NCBI GenBank assembly: GCA_942492795.1
Contig: OW818639.1
Location: forward strand, 1,860,001 to 1,924,000
Direction: 5' to 3'
Origin: RGIG3178 sp942492795
GTDB taxonomy: Bacteria > Bacillota > Clostridia > Christensenellales > QAND01
DNA length: 64,000 nt
Shown: positions 33,128-42,500 of the stretch, one piece after another
Position numbering within the stretch: the first letter of the stretch is position 1
Layout of the letters: every line of letters starts with the position of its first letter
Made by a program: the position numbers and the translations under genes
Notes under the pieces: generated by a model
What the model was told of the DNA's origin: nothing
The model's database searches: none
What the model saw: the letters and a program-made list of their open reading frames with translations, nothing else

Positions 33128-33832
33128 TTGTTGAAATACAAACGTGTCGTGCTGAAAATCAGCGGTGAAGCCTTGGCGGGACCTGACCATTTTGGCTTGC
33201 ATCAGCCCACGATCAGCGAGATCGGCAACCAATTGATCCACATTGCCGAAATGGGATGCGAGGTCTGTGTCGTGGTCGGCGGCGGGAACTTCTGGCGCGG
33301 CAGACAGGGAACCAATATGGACAGGGCAACTGCGGATTATATGGGCATGATGGCAACCGGCATCAATGCGCTTGCGCTTCAGGATGCTCTTGAGCAAAAA
33401 GGTGCGCAGGTTCGCGTTCAGTCCGCCATCGAGATGCGTCAAATCGCGGAACCATACATTCGCCGGCGTGCACTTCGTCATTTGGAAAAAGGCAGGATCG
33501 TTGTTTTTGCGTGCGGCACAGGCAATCCCTTCTTTTCCACCGATACGGCGGCTGCGCTTCGGGCTGCTGAAATGAACGCGGACGTCATCCTCCTGGCCAA
33601 AAATGTGGATGGCGTATACGACAGCGATCCCAAGAAGAATCCCGATGCAAAACGCTACAAAGATATTTGCTTTAAGCAGGTTCTGGCGGATAATCTGTTG
33701 GTGGTGGATTCGCCGGCTACCGCTCTTTGTATGGAAAACAACATTCCGTTGATAATATTTGCGCTCACGGAAGAGCAGGGCATCGTTCGCGCCGTACAGG
33801 GCGATATGCTCGGAACATACGTACACAACTGA
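33128..33832 (+). CDS. pyrH: UMP kinase PyrH
   Basis: Phosphorylates UMP to UDP in pyrimidine supply. About 234 residues of the amino acid kinase fold: YKRVVLKISGEALAG, VVVGGGNFWRGR, DYMGMMATGINALALQDALE, VFACGTGNPFFSTDTAAALRA and KNVDGVYDSDPKKNPDA. The TTG at 33128 is chosen because AAAGGAGGA lies 7 bases upstream and the family begins at this point; the frame extends back only through the terminator hairpin. Confidence 0.96.
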   Translation: MLKYKRVVLKISGEALAGPDHFGLHQPTISEIGNQLIHIAEMGCEVCVVVGGGNFWRGRQGTNMDRATADYMGMMATGINALALQDALEQKGAQVRVQSAIEMRQIAEPYIRRRALRHLEKGRIVVFACGTGNPFFSTDTAAALRAAEMNADVILLAKNVDGVYDSDPKKNPDAKRYKDICFKQVLADNLLVVDSPATALCMENNIPLIIFALTEEQGIVRAVQGDMLGTYVHN

Positions 33833-33848
33833 TAAGCTGTCAATTCTC

Positions 33849-33877
33849 TTGCGCCCCATGTGTTTTTTCTGTAAAAT
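33849..33877 (+). promoter_or_regulatory. Candidate promoter of frr
   Basis: TTGCGC (33849-33854), 17-base spacer, TAAAAT (33872-33877), followed by AAGGAGG and frr. Confidence 0.5.
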
Positions 33878-33901
33878 AAAACCAATCACAAGGAGGGATA
33901 C

Positions 33902-34474
33902 ATGATGACGACCGACTTGCAGGCAGACCCAATCGAACAGATGCAGGACAAGATGACAAAGACCATCACGGTGCTGAAAAAGGAATATGCTTCTTTGCGC
34001 GCCGGACGCGCGAACCCACAGGTTCTGGATCGCGTTATGGTCGATTATTACAATACGCCGACACCAATCGCACAGATGGCGAATATTTCTTCTCCCGAAC
34101 CGCGATTGCTTGTGATATCCTTGTGGGATTCAAGCATGATCAAACAGGTCGAGAAGGCAATACAGCAAAGCAACATCGGGATCAATCCAAGCAACGACGG
34201 AAAAGTCATACGCCTTGTTTTTCCCGAATTGACAGAGGAGCGACGCAAGGAACTTGGCAAAGTCGCACACAAGACGGCGGAGGAGAGCAGAGTAGCCATC
34301 CGATCGATCCGCAGGGAAACCATTGAAGACCTGAACAAGCAGAAAAAGGCCAATCTGTTAACCGAAGACGATTTGAAACAGCAAGAAAAGGAAGTTCAAA
34401 AGATAACGGACGAGTTCATAAAGGAAATCGATCATATTCTGATTGATAAAGAAAAGGAGATCCTTTCTATTTGA
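33902..34474 (+). CDS. frr: Ribosome recycling factor
   Basis: Splits post-termination ribosomes with EF-G. 190 residues, slightly extended at the N-terminus. Family blocks: LKKEYASLRAGRANPQVLDRVMVDYY, PIAQMANISSPEPRLL, NPSNDGKVIRLVFPELTEERRKEL and the C-terminal coiled helix ending in IDHILIDKEKEIL. AAGGAGGG precedes the ATG. It overlaps the next small ORF by 4 bases. Confidence 0.97.
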   Translation: MMTTDLQADPIEQMQDKMTKTITVLKKEYASLRAGRANPQVLDRVMVDYYNTPTPIAQMANISSPEPRLLVISLWDSSMIKQVEKAIQQSNIGINPSNDGKVIRLVFPELTEERRKELGKVAHKTAEESRVAIRSIRRETIEDLNKQKKANLLTEDDLKQQEKEVQKITDEFIKEIDHILIDKEKEILSI

Positions 34475-34674
34475 ATACTTCCGCATTGCTAGGCTGCCCC
34501 TGGCCGCTTGCAAAAAAAGAGCTGGATCAGAGCGGTGTACCGTACAAACTGTGCAATACCTGTGTGCCCGGGCGTGCGCCGTTTGGCAATGACGTTCGCG
34601 TTGTACAGATAAAGCCGTGGGAAAGCGGATACTGCATTACAGTATGTTCGTTTGTGACAAGTATAACAAAATAG
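34471..34674 (+). CDS. Small hypothetical protein between frr and uppS, 67 residues
   Basis: Not recognised. Start TTG at 34471 overlaps the frr stop (TTGA), with AAAAGGAG about 8 bases upstream, so it would be translated by coupling. The sequence has an early WPLAKKELDQSGVPYKL segment that resembles a single PASTA-like half-repeat, four cysteines (near residues 9, 28, 31 and the pair YCITVC), and a beta-strand pattern at the end (VRVVQIKPWESGYCITV). Soluble, no signal peptide. The placement and good ribosome-binding site favour a real gene. Confidence 0.6.
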   Translation: MNTSALLGCPWPLAKKELDQSGVPYKLCNTCVPGRAPFGNDVRVVQIKPWESGYCITVCSFVTSITK

Positions 34675-34700
34675 CGTACGTTAGCGAATCAAACCGATCT

Positions 34701-34726
34701 GTTTCCCAAAGGTATCTTTGGGAAAC
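34701..34726 (+). repeat. Perfect 11-bp hairpin upstream of uppS, no U-tract
   Basis: GTTTCCCAAAG (34701-34711) and CTTTGGGAAAC (34716-34726) around a GTAT tetraloop. The bases after it (TACTCATTGATAGGAG) are not a T run, so it is not a standard terminator. It ends 25 bases before the uppS start. Confidence 0.75.
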
Positions 34727-34751
34727 TACTCATTGATAGGAGTTGCATCGA

Positions 34752-35519
34752 ATGATCAAACCGCGTGGACCGGTTCCGCCGGAGTTCGCCGATTTGAATT
34801 ATGCCAAGATGCCCAAGCATGTCGCAATCATCATGGACGGAAACGGACGATGGGCAAAGGAAAAAGGGAAGATGCGCGTCACCGGCCACAGAGCCGGGAT
34901 GGAGCGCCTTGTTCAGATCGTGCGGACAAGTTCCGATATCGGGCTTAGGGCGCTGACTCTCTATGCGTTTTCAACCGAGAATTGGAAAAGACCCCGCCCT
35001 GAAGTGGATGCGCTTTTCGGACTGTTGGTGGAATACATACGCAGAGAAATCGACGATCTGCATCGGAACAACGTACAACTGCGTATACTTGGAGACTGGG
35101 CTTTGCTTCCCTCCCAAGCCGTGGCTGAAGTGAAGCGCGGGTGTGATATGACCAAAAACAATACCGGCATGACACTCTGTATCGCGCTGAACTACGGCGG
35201 ACGGGCAGAAATTCTCCGCGCCGTTACATTGCTTGCACAGGAAGTTGCCGACGGGCACATACGCCCAGAGGACATCGACGCTACGATGTTTGCGAGCAAG
35301 TTATACACTCACGATTTGCCCGATCCGGATCTGTTGATCCGCACCAGCGGAGAACAGCGCATTTCCAATTTCCTGCTGTACCAGATCGCCTATGCAGAGT
35401 TCTGCACAACAAATGCCTTCTGGCCGGATTTTAACAACGAAGAGTATGCGAAGTGTATCCGCGATTACATTGCGCGGGAACGCCGCTTTGGCTCCGTAGG
35501 AGGTACATCCGCATGCTAG
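34752..35519 (+). CDS. uppS: Isoprenyl transferase UppS (undecaprenyl diphosphate synthase)
   Basis: Cis-prenyltransferase making the C55 carrier for cell-wall precursors. About 255 residues. HVAIIMDGNGRWAKEKG holds the catalytic Asp; TLYAFSTENWKRP, CIALNYGGRAEI, LPDPDLLIRTSGEQRISNFLLYQ and the AFWPDF block follow. ATG 34752 has AGGAG 9 bases upstream; a TTG directly after that site is rejected. Overlaps cdsA by 7 bases. Confidence 0.97.
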   Translation: MIKPRGPVPPEFADLNYAKMPKHVAIIMDGNGRWAKEKGKMRVTGHRAGMERLVQIVRTSSDIGLRALTLYAFSTENWKRPRPEVDALFGLLVEYIRREIDDLHRNNVQLRILGDWALLPSQAVAEVKRGCDMTKNNTGMTLCIALNYGGRAEILRAVTLLAQEVADGHIRPEDIDATMFASKLYTHDLPDPDLLIRTSGEQRISNFLLYQIAYAEFCTTNAFWPDFNNEEYAKCIRDYIARERRFGSVGGTSAC

Positions 35520-36319
35520 AGCGGATAACCAGTGCCATCGTTCTGGGGGGTATTGTGATCCTGTTGCTGTTTGTCGGCGGGGTCTTGCTAAAAGCAGCCA
35601 TCTACCTGGTTATCGCGTTGTGTATGTTTGAGATGTATACCGCGTTGAAACACCAGGGCATCGCTATTTCACCCCATATATGCATATTTTTCGTCGTCTT
35701 GCTCCCGGTGGCGATACAGATCGCAGCGTTGAAAGGAATTCTGGCGCTGTTTATGATCACAGGGATGGTGACACTCGCTTTTCAGGTTTTCAGGGCGGAT
35801 CTGACGATCGTGAACACCGCGTTCACGTTCTTCACGTTGTTCTACCCATGCATGATGCTTTCAATGATCCCGCTAATGCTGACATTTCCGGGCGGCGGGC
35901 GAATGGCCATTCTCTTTACGTTGATGGTGGCAAGCATGACCGATACGTCGGCGCTCTTTGCCGGCATGCTGTTCGGCAAACACAAGCTAAGCCCGACCAT
36001 CAGCCCGAAGAAAACAATAGAGGGCGCCATCGGCGGCTTTGTTGGCGGCGGGATCGTGGGCTTGGCTATGGGACTTCTGATACATTCCCGCTATTACTTT
36101 CATGTTCCCGTTTGGCAGATGGTGTTGTTGGGACTCTTGGGCAGCGTAGCCGGGGAGATAGGCGATCTTGCCGCTTCCATCGTAAAGCGCAGTACGGGCA
36201 TCAAGGACTTTGGCAAGCTCTTTCCCGGGCATGGCGGGATGATGGACAGAATGGACAGCATCCTGTTCGTAGCGCCAATCGTATACTGTTATTTCTCCAT
36301 TGTCGTATTCGCATCCTAA
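35513..36319 (+). CDS. cdsA: Phosphatidate cytidylyltransferase CdsA
   Basis: Membrane enzyme making CDP-diacylglycerol from phosphatidate and CTP. About 268 residues with around eight membrane segments. The C-terminal signature is clear: DTSALFAGMLFGKHKLSPTISPKKTIEG and KRSTGIKDFGKLFPGHGGMMDRMDS. ATG 35513 has AGGAGG 9 bases upstream and lies inside the uppS end; the longer open frame is not used. Confidence 0.96.
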   Translation: MLERITSAIVLGGIVILLLFVGGVLLKAAIYLVIALCMFEMYTALKHQGIAISPHICIFFVVLLPVAIQIAALKGILALFMITGMVTLAFQVFRADLTIVNTAFTFFTLFYPCMMLSMIPLMLTFPGGGRMAILFTLMVASMTDTSALFAGMLFGKHKLSPTISPKKTIEGAIGGFVGGGIVGLAMGLLIHSRYYFHVPVWQMVLLGLLGSVAGEIGDLAASIVKRSTGIKDFGKLFPGHGGMMDRMDSILFVAPIVYCYFSIVVFAS

Positions 36320-36337
36320 ACGTTGGGAGATGAACAA

Positions 36338-37474
36338 ATGAGGCATATTGCCGTGATAGGATCAACGGGATCGGTCGGCAGACAAGCCTTGGACGTGATC
36401 GCTTCCCACCCGGACGAATTCTGTGTCACCGCTTTGACCGGTCATTCCAATGTCGGGCTTCTGGCACATCAAGCCAAACAATTTTCCCCCAAACTGGTGG
36501 GCATATCCGACGCATCCTGTTATCGTGCGCTGCGGGAACTATTGCCCGACGTGCCGATTGTCGCGGGAGACGAGGCGCATTCGGATGCTTTGGAAGCCGA
36601 TTTGACGGATACGTCGTTGATTTCGGTAACGGGATTTGCCGGACTTTCTCCGCTCGTGAAGAGCATCGAAACGCAACTTCACACATGCGTTGCCAACAAG
36701 GAAAGCATCGTTTGCGGCGGCAAAGCCATAAACCGTCTTCTTGAATCCAAAGGGATGAAGATTTATCCTGTAGACAGCGAACACAGCGCCATCTTTCAGT
36801 GCCTCGACGGGCATATGACGGATGGTGTTCGGCGTATCCTTTTAACGTGTTCCGGCGGTGCGTTCAGGGATAAAACGAAAGAGCAGATAGCATCATCCCC
36901 GGCGCAGCAGGCGCTGTTGCATCCAAACTGGAACATGGGCACCAAAATTACCATCGACAGCGCAACGCTTGCAAACAAGGGGTTGGAAGTGCTGGAAGCC
37001 ACATGGCTGTTCGACACACCTCTTTCTAAAATAGAGGTCGTCATTCATCCGCAAAGCATCATCCACAGCATGGTGGAATGGGAGGATGGTTCGGTTATGG
37101 CGCAAATGGGGGTTCCCGATATGCGCTTGCCCATCCAATATGCGATAGGCTATCCGAAACGGCTTCCAATGCGTATCGATCCGATCGATTTCTATTCGTT
37201 GGGGGCCTTGAGTTTTTCGCGTCCCGACATTGTGCGCTTCCCGTGTCTGGAACTTGCCTATGAAGCCGGAAGACGCGCGAAGAGTGCGCCGATCGCCTTC
37301 AACGCGGCCAACGAGCTCGCCGTTGAAGCATACTTACAGGGCAGGATAAGCTTTTATGATATCCCGCGTTGGATACAAAGAGCCATGGATGCCTTTGACG
37401 ATGCGGAGCCTCCCTTATCCGAAATCCCGGCAATCGACAGAGCCGTGCGAGACTATATAAAAAGCACCATGTAA
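36338..37474 (+). CDS. dxr: 1-deoxy-D-xylulose-5-phosphate reductoisomerase Dxr
   Basis: Second enzyme of the MEP isoprenoid pathway, NADPH- and metal-dependent. About 378 residues. NADPH-binding IAVIGSTGSVGRQALDVI, ANKESIVCGG, the metal and substrate block YPVDSEHSAIFQCL, LTCSGGAFRD, NWNMGTKITIDSATLANKGLEVLEA and the flexible HPQSIIHSMVEWEDGS loop. ATG 36338 has GGGAGA 8 bases upstream. Its pathway partner ispG lies two genes downstream. Confidence 0.97.
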   Translation: MRHIAVIGSTGSVGRQALDVIASHPDEFCVTALTGHSNVGLLAHQAKQFSPKLVGISDASCYRALRELLPDVPIVAGDEAHSDALEADLTDTSLISVTGFAGLSPLVKSIETQLHTCVANKESIVCGGKAINRLLESKGMKIYPVDSEHSAIFQCLDGHMTDGVRRILLTCSGGAFRDKTKEQIASSPAQQALLHPNWNMGTKITIDSATLANKGLEVLEATWLFDTPLSKIEVVIHPQSIIHSMVEWEDGSVMAQMGVPDMRLPIQYAIGYPKRLPMRIDPIDFYSLGALSFSRPDIVRFPCLELAYEAGRRAKSAPIAFNAANELAVEAYLQGRISFYDIPRWIQRAMDAFDDAEPPLSEIPAIDRAVRDYIKSTM

Positions 37475-37488
37475 GAAAGGAAAATATT

Positions 37489-38487
37489 TTGTACATAGCT
37501 ATAGCCATTGTTGTTTTGGGAATTTTGATCATGATCCATGAACTGGGCCATTTTCTTGTCGGACGCAAAATGGGCATCAAAGTTCTTTCGTTTTCGATCG
37601 GATTCGGGCCAAAGATCATATCCTGGAAGCGGGGTGAAACCGATTATGCCGTGCGCCTGATCCCGCTTGGCGGCTATTGCAAGTTCCTCGGAGAAGACGA
37701 GGACGAGCATCAAGAGGGAAGCATGCTGTCCGTGAAACCATGGAAGCGGTTTCTGACCATTGTGTCCGGGCCATTGGCCAACCTTATACTTGCTGTAATC
37801 TGTATGACCGCATTTTTGGCTATCAACGGCAATATGGTACCCATCGTCACGAAGATAGAGGCCTATTCTCTGGCGGACGAAAGCGGACTGCAGACAGGCG
37901 ATATCATTGCGAAGATAAACGGCAGCGAAATCCTGGGGTTTTTTGAAGTGGGAAGCAAGCTTGCGGCAGGCGGGAATCCGACGCAGCTGACTGTTTTAAG
38001 AGACGGGAAGGCCATAACGTTAAGCGTACCCCGCATCGATGTGGAAGGAAAGTCGATGCTGGGCATCGGCTATACGCAGCAGCGCGAATCGATAACGCTA
38101 ATCCGATCGGTGAATGTTGGCATGCGGTGGCTGGTCTTCATGACAAAATCAATGTACCAAATGCTGGGTGATTTGATTACGGGCAAAGCCGCGCAAGGGA
38201 CGCTTGTCGGGCCTGTAGGCACAATCGGTTTCATTGCACAACAGGCACAGGGCGGTTGGCTCAACGTCGTCCTTCTGATGGCAGTATTAAGCCTGAATCT
38301 CTGTGTTTTCAACCTTCTTCCGCTGCCGGCTCTTGACGGCGGACGATTGATATTCCTTCTTTACGAGATGATACGAAAAAAACCGTTCCCTCCTGAAAAA
38401 GAGGGCTTGATCCATATGATCGGGATGGTACTGCTGATTGCGCTGATGGTTTTTTTGACCTTCAAGGATATAAGTAACCTATTCTAA
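37489..38487 (+). CDS. rseP: Site-2 protease RseP/RasP
   Basis: Intramembrane zinc protease that cuts anti-sigma factors and leftover signal peptides. 332 residues. HELGH (17-21) in the first membrane segment gives two zinc ligands and the catalytic Glu; a single PDZ domain lies at about 105-190 (ADESGLQTGDIIAKINGSEI); the third zinc ligand is in NLLPLPALDGGRL (about 275). Four membrane segments. The TTG start at 37489 follows AAAGGAAAA. In the usual uppS-cdsA-dxr-rseP-ispG order. Confidence 0.95.
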   Translation: MYIAIAIVVLGILIMIHELGHFLVGRKMGIKVLSFSIGFGPKIISWKRGETDYAVRLIPLGGYCKFLGEDEDEHQEGSMLSVKPWKRFLTIVSGPLANLILAVICMTAFLAINGNMVPIVTKIEAYSLADESGLQTGDIIAKINGSEILGFFEVGSKLAAGGNPTQLTVLRDGKAITLSVPRIDVEGKSMLGIGYTQQRESITLIRSVNVGMRWLVFMTKSMYQMLGDLITGKAAQGTLVGPVGTIGFIAQQAQGGWLNVVLLMAVLSLNLCVFNLLPLPALDGGRLIFLLYEMIRKKPFPPEKEGLIHMIGMVLLIALMVFLTFKDISNLF

Positions 38488-38500
38488 CGAGGGAGAAACG

Positions 38501-39571
38501 ATGAGACGAAAAACCAGATCGATTAAGGTAGGGAATATAACCATCGGTGGAGACGCGCCCGTATCCGTGCAGAGCATGACGAATACGGACACGCGTGATG
38601 CTATTGCTACTGCGGCACAAATAAACGCTTTGGCATTGGCCGGTTGTCAAATCGTCCGTTTGAGCGTCTATGATACGCAATGCGCCGAAGCGTTATACGA
38701 GATCAAACGCAATGTTTCGGTGCCGCTTGTCGCGGATATTCATTTCGATTACCGTCTCGCGCTTAGTAGCATTGAGGCGGGGATAGACAAGCTGCGTATC
38801 AATCCGGGCAATATCGGCAGCGTTGTGCGCGCAAAAGAAGTGGCGCATGCCGCCAGAGATAAAGGCATCCCGATCCGTATCGGTGTCAATGGCGGTTCGC
38901 TGGAAAAGGACCTGCTCAACCAATATGGCGGATCAACACCGCAAGCGATGGTGGAGAGCGCCTTGCGGCATGTGGACATTTTGGAATCCTGCGGGTTTTT
39001 TGACATCGCCATCTCCGTCAAACACAGCTCGGTTGTAAAAACGGTTCAGGCTTATCAACTTCTTTCGCAAAAAGTCGATTATCCGCTGCATCTTGGCGTT
39101 ACAGAAACGGGAACGGTTCGGCTCGGCGTCGTTAAGAGTGCGGTGGGAATCGGAGCCCTGTTGCTTGAGGGTATAGGCGATACGATTCGCGTATCGCTTT
39201 CAGGGGATCCTGTTCGTGAAGTTGTGGCCGGTTTTGATATTTTGCGCTCCTGCTCGTTGTATGACAGCGGCGTTGAGATAATCGCATGCCCGACCTGTGG
39301 CCGTTGCGGCACGGATGTCGAAGGCATTGCACTTATGCTGGAGACACGCGTGCAACACATTCGAACCCCTTTGAAGGTCGCGGTCATGGGCTGTGTGGTC
39401 AACGGTCCGGGAGAAGCGAAGGAAGCGGATGTCGGCATTGCCGGAACCGGCAAAGACGTCATTTTGTTTAAAAAAGGGGAAATGGTAGAACGGGTCCCGC
39501 AGGAACAAGCGCTCGATCGTCTCGTGTTGGAATTGGAAGAGCTCGATAAAAATCATCCATTGGGGGCTTAA
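38501..39571 (+). CDS. ispG: 4-hydroxy-3-methylbut-2-enyl diphosphate synthase IspG (GcpE)
   Basis: [4Fe-4S] enzyme of the MEP pathway. 356 residues, the short bacterial two-domain form. VGNITIGGDAPVSVQSMTNTDTRD opens the TIM barrel; cluster cysteines are in IACPTCGRCGTDV (two or three of them) with GCVVNGPGEAKEADVG, whose Cys and Glu complete the site. GAGGGAG precedes the ATG. 13 bases after rseP. Confidence 0.97.
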   Translation: MRRKTRSIKVGNITIGGDAPVSVQSMTNTDTRDAIATAAQINALALAGCQIVRLSVYDTQCAEALYEIKRNVSVPLVADIHFDYRLALSSIEAGIDKLRINPGNIGSVVRAKEVAHAARDKGIPIRIGVNGGSLEKDLLNQYGGSTPQAMVESALRHVDILESCGFFDIAISVKHSSVVKTVQAYQLLSQKVDYPLHLGVTETGTVRLGVVKSAVGIGALLLEGIGDTIRVSLSGDPVREVVAGFDILRSCSLYDSGVEIIACPTCGRCGTDVEGIALMLETRVQHIRTPLKVAVMGCVVNGPGEAKEADVGIAGTGKDVILFKKGEMVERVPQEQALDRLVLELEELDKNHPLGA

Positions 39572-39576
39572 CGCTA

Positions 39577-42500
39577 TTGGCAGAAACCTATTCCGGTCCC
39601 CCTGTTCAAGTTGACAGGGTGGTTTTGCATGCGCCAACGCAGACATTGCGGGTATATGCGCATAGTCATACATCACTAAAGTACACAGAGTATTGCGAAG
39701 CCGTGCAGTGGTTGAATGAACAAGCCGCTGCACTTGGTGATATTCCCAAGGAAATACTGTTGCTCAATATCGCCGAAACACAGGCCGATATCGGGCAATT
39801 CTATACGGAATTGTTACGGGAGAGACTGCCCGAACTGTTGGCGCATCTGTCAATAGAATGTTCCCAAATGTCTGCTGTGTGGGATGTTCTCGTAAAGAGC
39901 ACAATCGAAATGACAGCCGATGACCGGATGGCACTTGAAGAATCGACAACGTTTCTCAAGGTATGCTACGAAGGTCTGTCGGTACGTGTTGAGCAACACC
40001 GACAAGATGAAACGGATAAACCGGAGAAGCAAAAAAATGCATCAAAGCCTGTGAAAGCAGATTCTCAAAAGGGATTCATGCCCGGAATAAGCCGAAAAGC
40101 TATTTTGGGGGATGCCTTTTCTGCAAGAAAGCTCGACCGTATCGCGGATATCACACTTCAAAGCGGACGCGTTGCGATCATGGGCAAATCGCTGGGCATC
40201 AAATCCCAAGCGACGCGGCAAAAGAATGCATACATCATGCAGTTGCCCGTGACCGATCAAAAGGAAACGATCCTGGTCAAATGGATGGCAACTCCTGCCG
40301 AAGAGAAGCGCGCGGCGAAATACCTTGAACGCGGCGCACATGTGGGCATCCGGGGCGAAGTGCGTTACGATGCGCGTTTCGCAAAGGAAAATATTCTATG
40401 GGCAGAGCAGGTGACTTGGTTCGATATACCCTCCCGCTTGGATGCGGCGAACGACAAACGGGTGGAATTGCATGCGCATACCAAGATGAGCCCCGACGGT
40501 TTGGCGGATGTGGGCGAACTTGTTAAAACCGCGGCGCGCTTTGGACATCCCGCCATTGCGATCACGGACCACGGTGTCGTCCAGGCATTTCCGGACGCGT
40601 ATATGGCATCCTTGGAAGCCAAAAAAAAGGGGCATGATATCAAGCTCATCTATGGGGTAGAGGCATATCTTGCCAACGATTTCTGTTTCGAGGGCAACGA
40701 TGCACCGCTGGATGAATTTATCGTCTTGGATATTGAAACCACCGGGCTTGACCCAAAGTGTGATGTTCTCATTGAAATAGGCGCGGTATTGGTGCGGCAC
40801 GGCGAAGTCGCGGCAACATATCAAAGCTTTGTTGATCCGCAAAGACCCATCCCGTCAGAGATCGTGAAATTGACCGGCATTGACAACACGATGGTCAGGG
40901 ATGCGCCAAATGCAGAACAAGCGTTGCGCAAACTCTTCGATTTCATCGGCGAGAGGCCTGTGTGCGCGCACAATGCCCGGTTTGACGTTTCTTTCTTACG
41001 AAACATAGGACAGGCTTACGGGATGGATTTTAAAAATGGCGTGTTGGACAGCCTGACGCTGTCCCGCATGCTTTTGCCGCAATTGCAGCGGCATACGCTG
41101 GCTTCTTTGGTCAAACACTTCAATGTGATCCTTCAAAGCCATCATCGGGCCAACGACGATGCCAGAGCGACTGCGTGTATTGTTCTGGCGTTGCTTCGCA
41201 TGACGGATGCCTCCTCGTTTATGCAATTAAACGGGATCGGATCGACAAGAGCGTTGCCCAATTATCACGTTGTGCTGCTTGTGAAGAACAAACAAGGCCT
41301 TAAGGCGCTGTATAACCTAATCACCGCATCACACCTGAAACACTATTTCAGGCGCCCCGTGATGCCCAAGAGCCTTATTGATAAGAACCGCGACAACCTT
41401 GTCATCGGTTCGGGTTGTGAACAGGGAGAGGTGTTCCGCGCGCTTTTGGGCGGGGAGGATGATGCTCATATAAGGCATCTTGCCTCGTTCTATGATTATC
41501 TGGAAATACAACCCATCGCCAACAATGCCTTCCTGCTCTCCGATCAGAGGGAAGGCATGCGGATACGGAGCGAAGAGGATTTAAAGCAATTGAACGCACA
41601 TGTTCTGTCGCTTGGAAAATCCATTGGCAAACCTGTCGTTGCAACGGGAGACGTTCATTTCCTGGATCCGGAAGACGAGTGTTTCCGCCGTATTCTTTTG
41701 TCCGGACAAGGATTTAACGGCGTTGACGCCCAACCGCCGCTCTATCTGCACACGACCGATGAGATGCTCAACGCCTTTTCGGATCTATCTGAAGAAGATG
41801 CAAAGGAAGTCGTCATCAAGGCACCGCAGCGCATCGCAATGCTGATCGAAAAAAATCTGGCGCCGTTCCCGGATGAAACGTATCTGCCGCACGAGGAAAA
41901 CGGGGAACAGCATGTCAGAGAAATTGCTATAAGCGGCGCACAGGCACTGTATGGCAATCCGTTGCCGCCGATGATCGAAGCCAGGATCGAAAAGGAACTT
42001 CATAGCATCATCAAACATGGATTTGAGGTTTTATACTTATCCGCGCACCGGTTGGTAAAAAAGAGCATGGAAGACGGTTATACGGTGGGCTCGCGCGGCA
42101 GTGTGGGCAGTTCCTTCGCCGCGCTTGCGATGGGCATATCCGAGATCAATCCGCTGCCAGCGCACTACCGTTGCCTAAATTGTTTCTATCTTAATTTTGA
42201 CATTGCTGACACCGGTGCAAAATGCGGCCCCGATTTGCCGGACAGGCTTTGTCCAGATTGCGGGAATATGCTCGTAAAGGACGGGTATGATATCCCGTTT
42301 GAGGTATTCCTTGGTTTTGACGGCGACAAAGTGCCTGATATTGATTTGAACTTTTCCGGTGAATACCAGGAACGTGCGTTTGAATATGTCGAAAAGATGT
42401 TCGGTTCGGAAAATGTTTTTCGTGCCGGAACCGTCGTAGGCATCAAGGATAAGAGCGCATACGGGTATGTGCTCAAATACATGGAAGAAACGAAGCAAAC

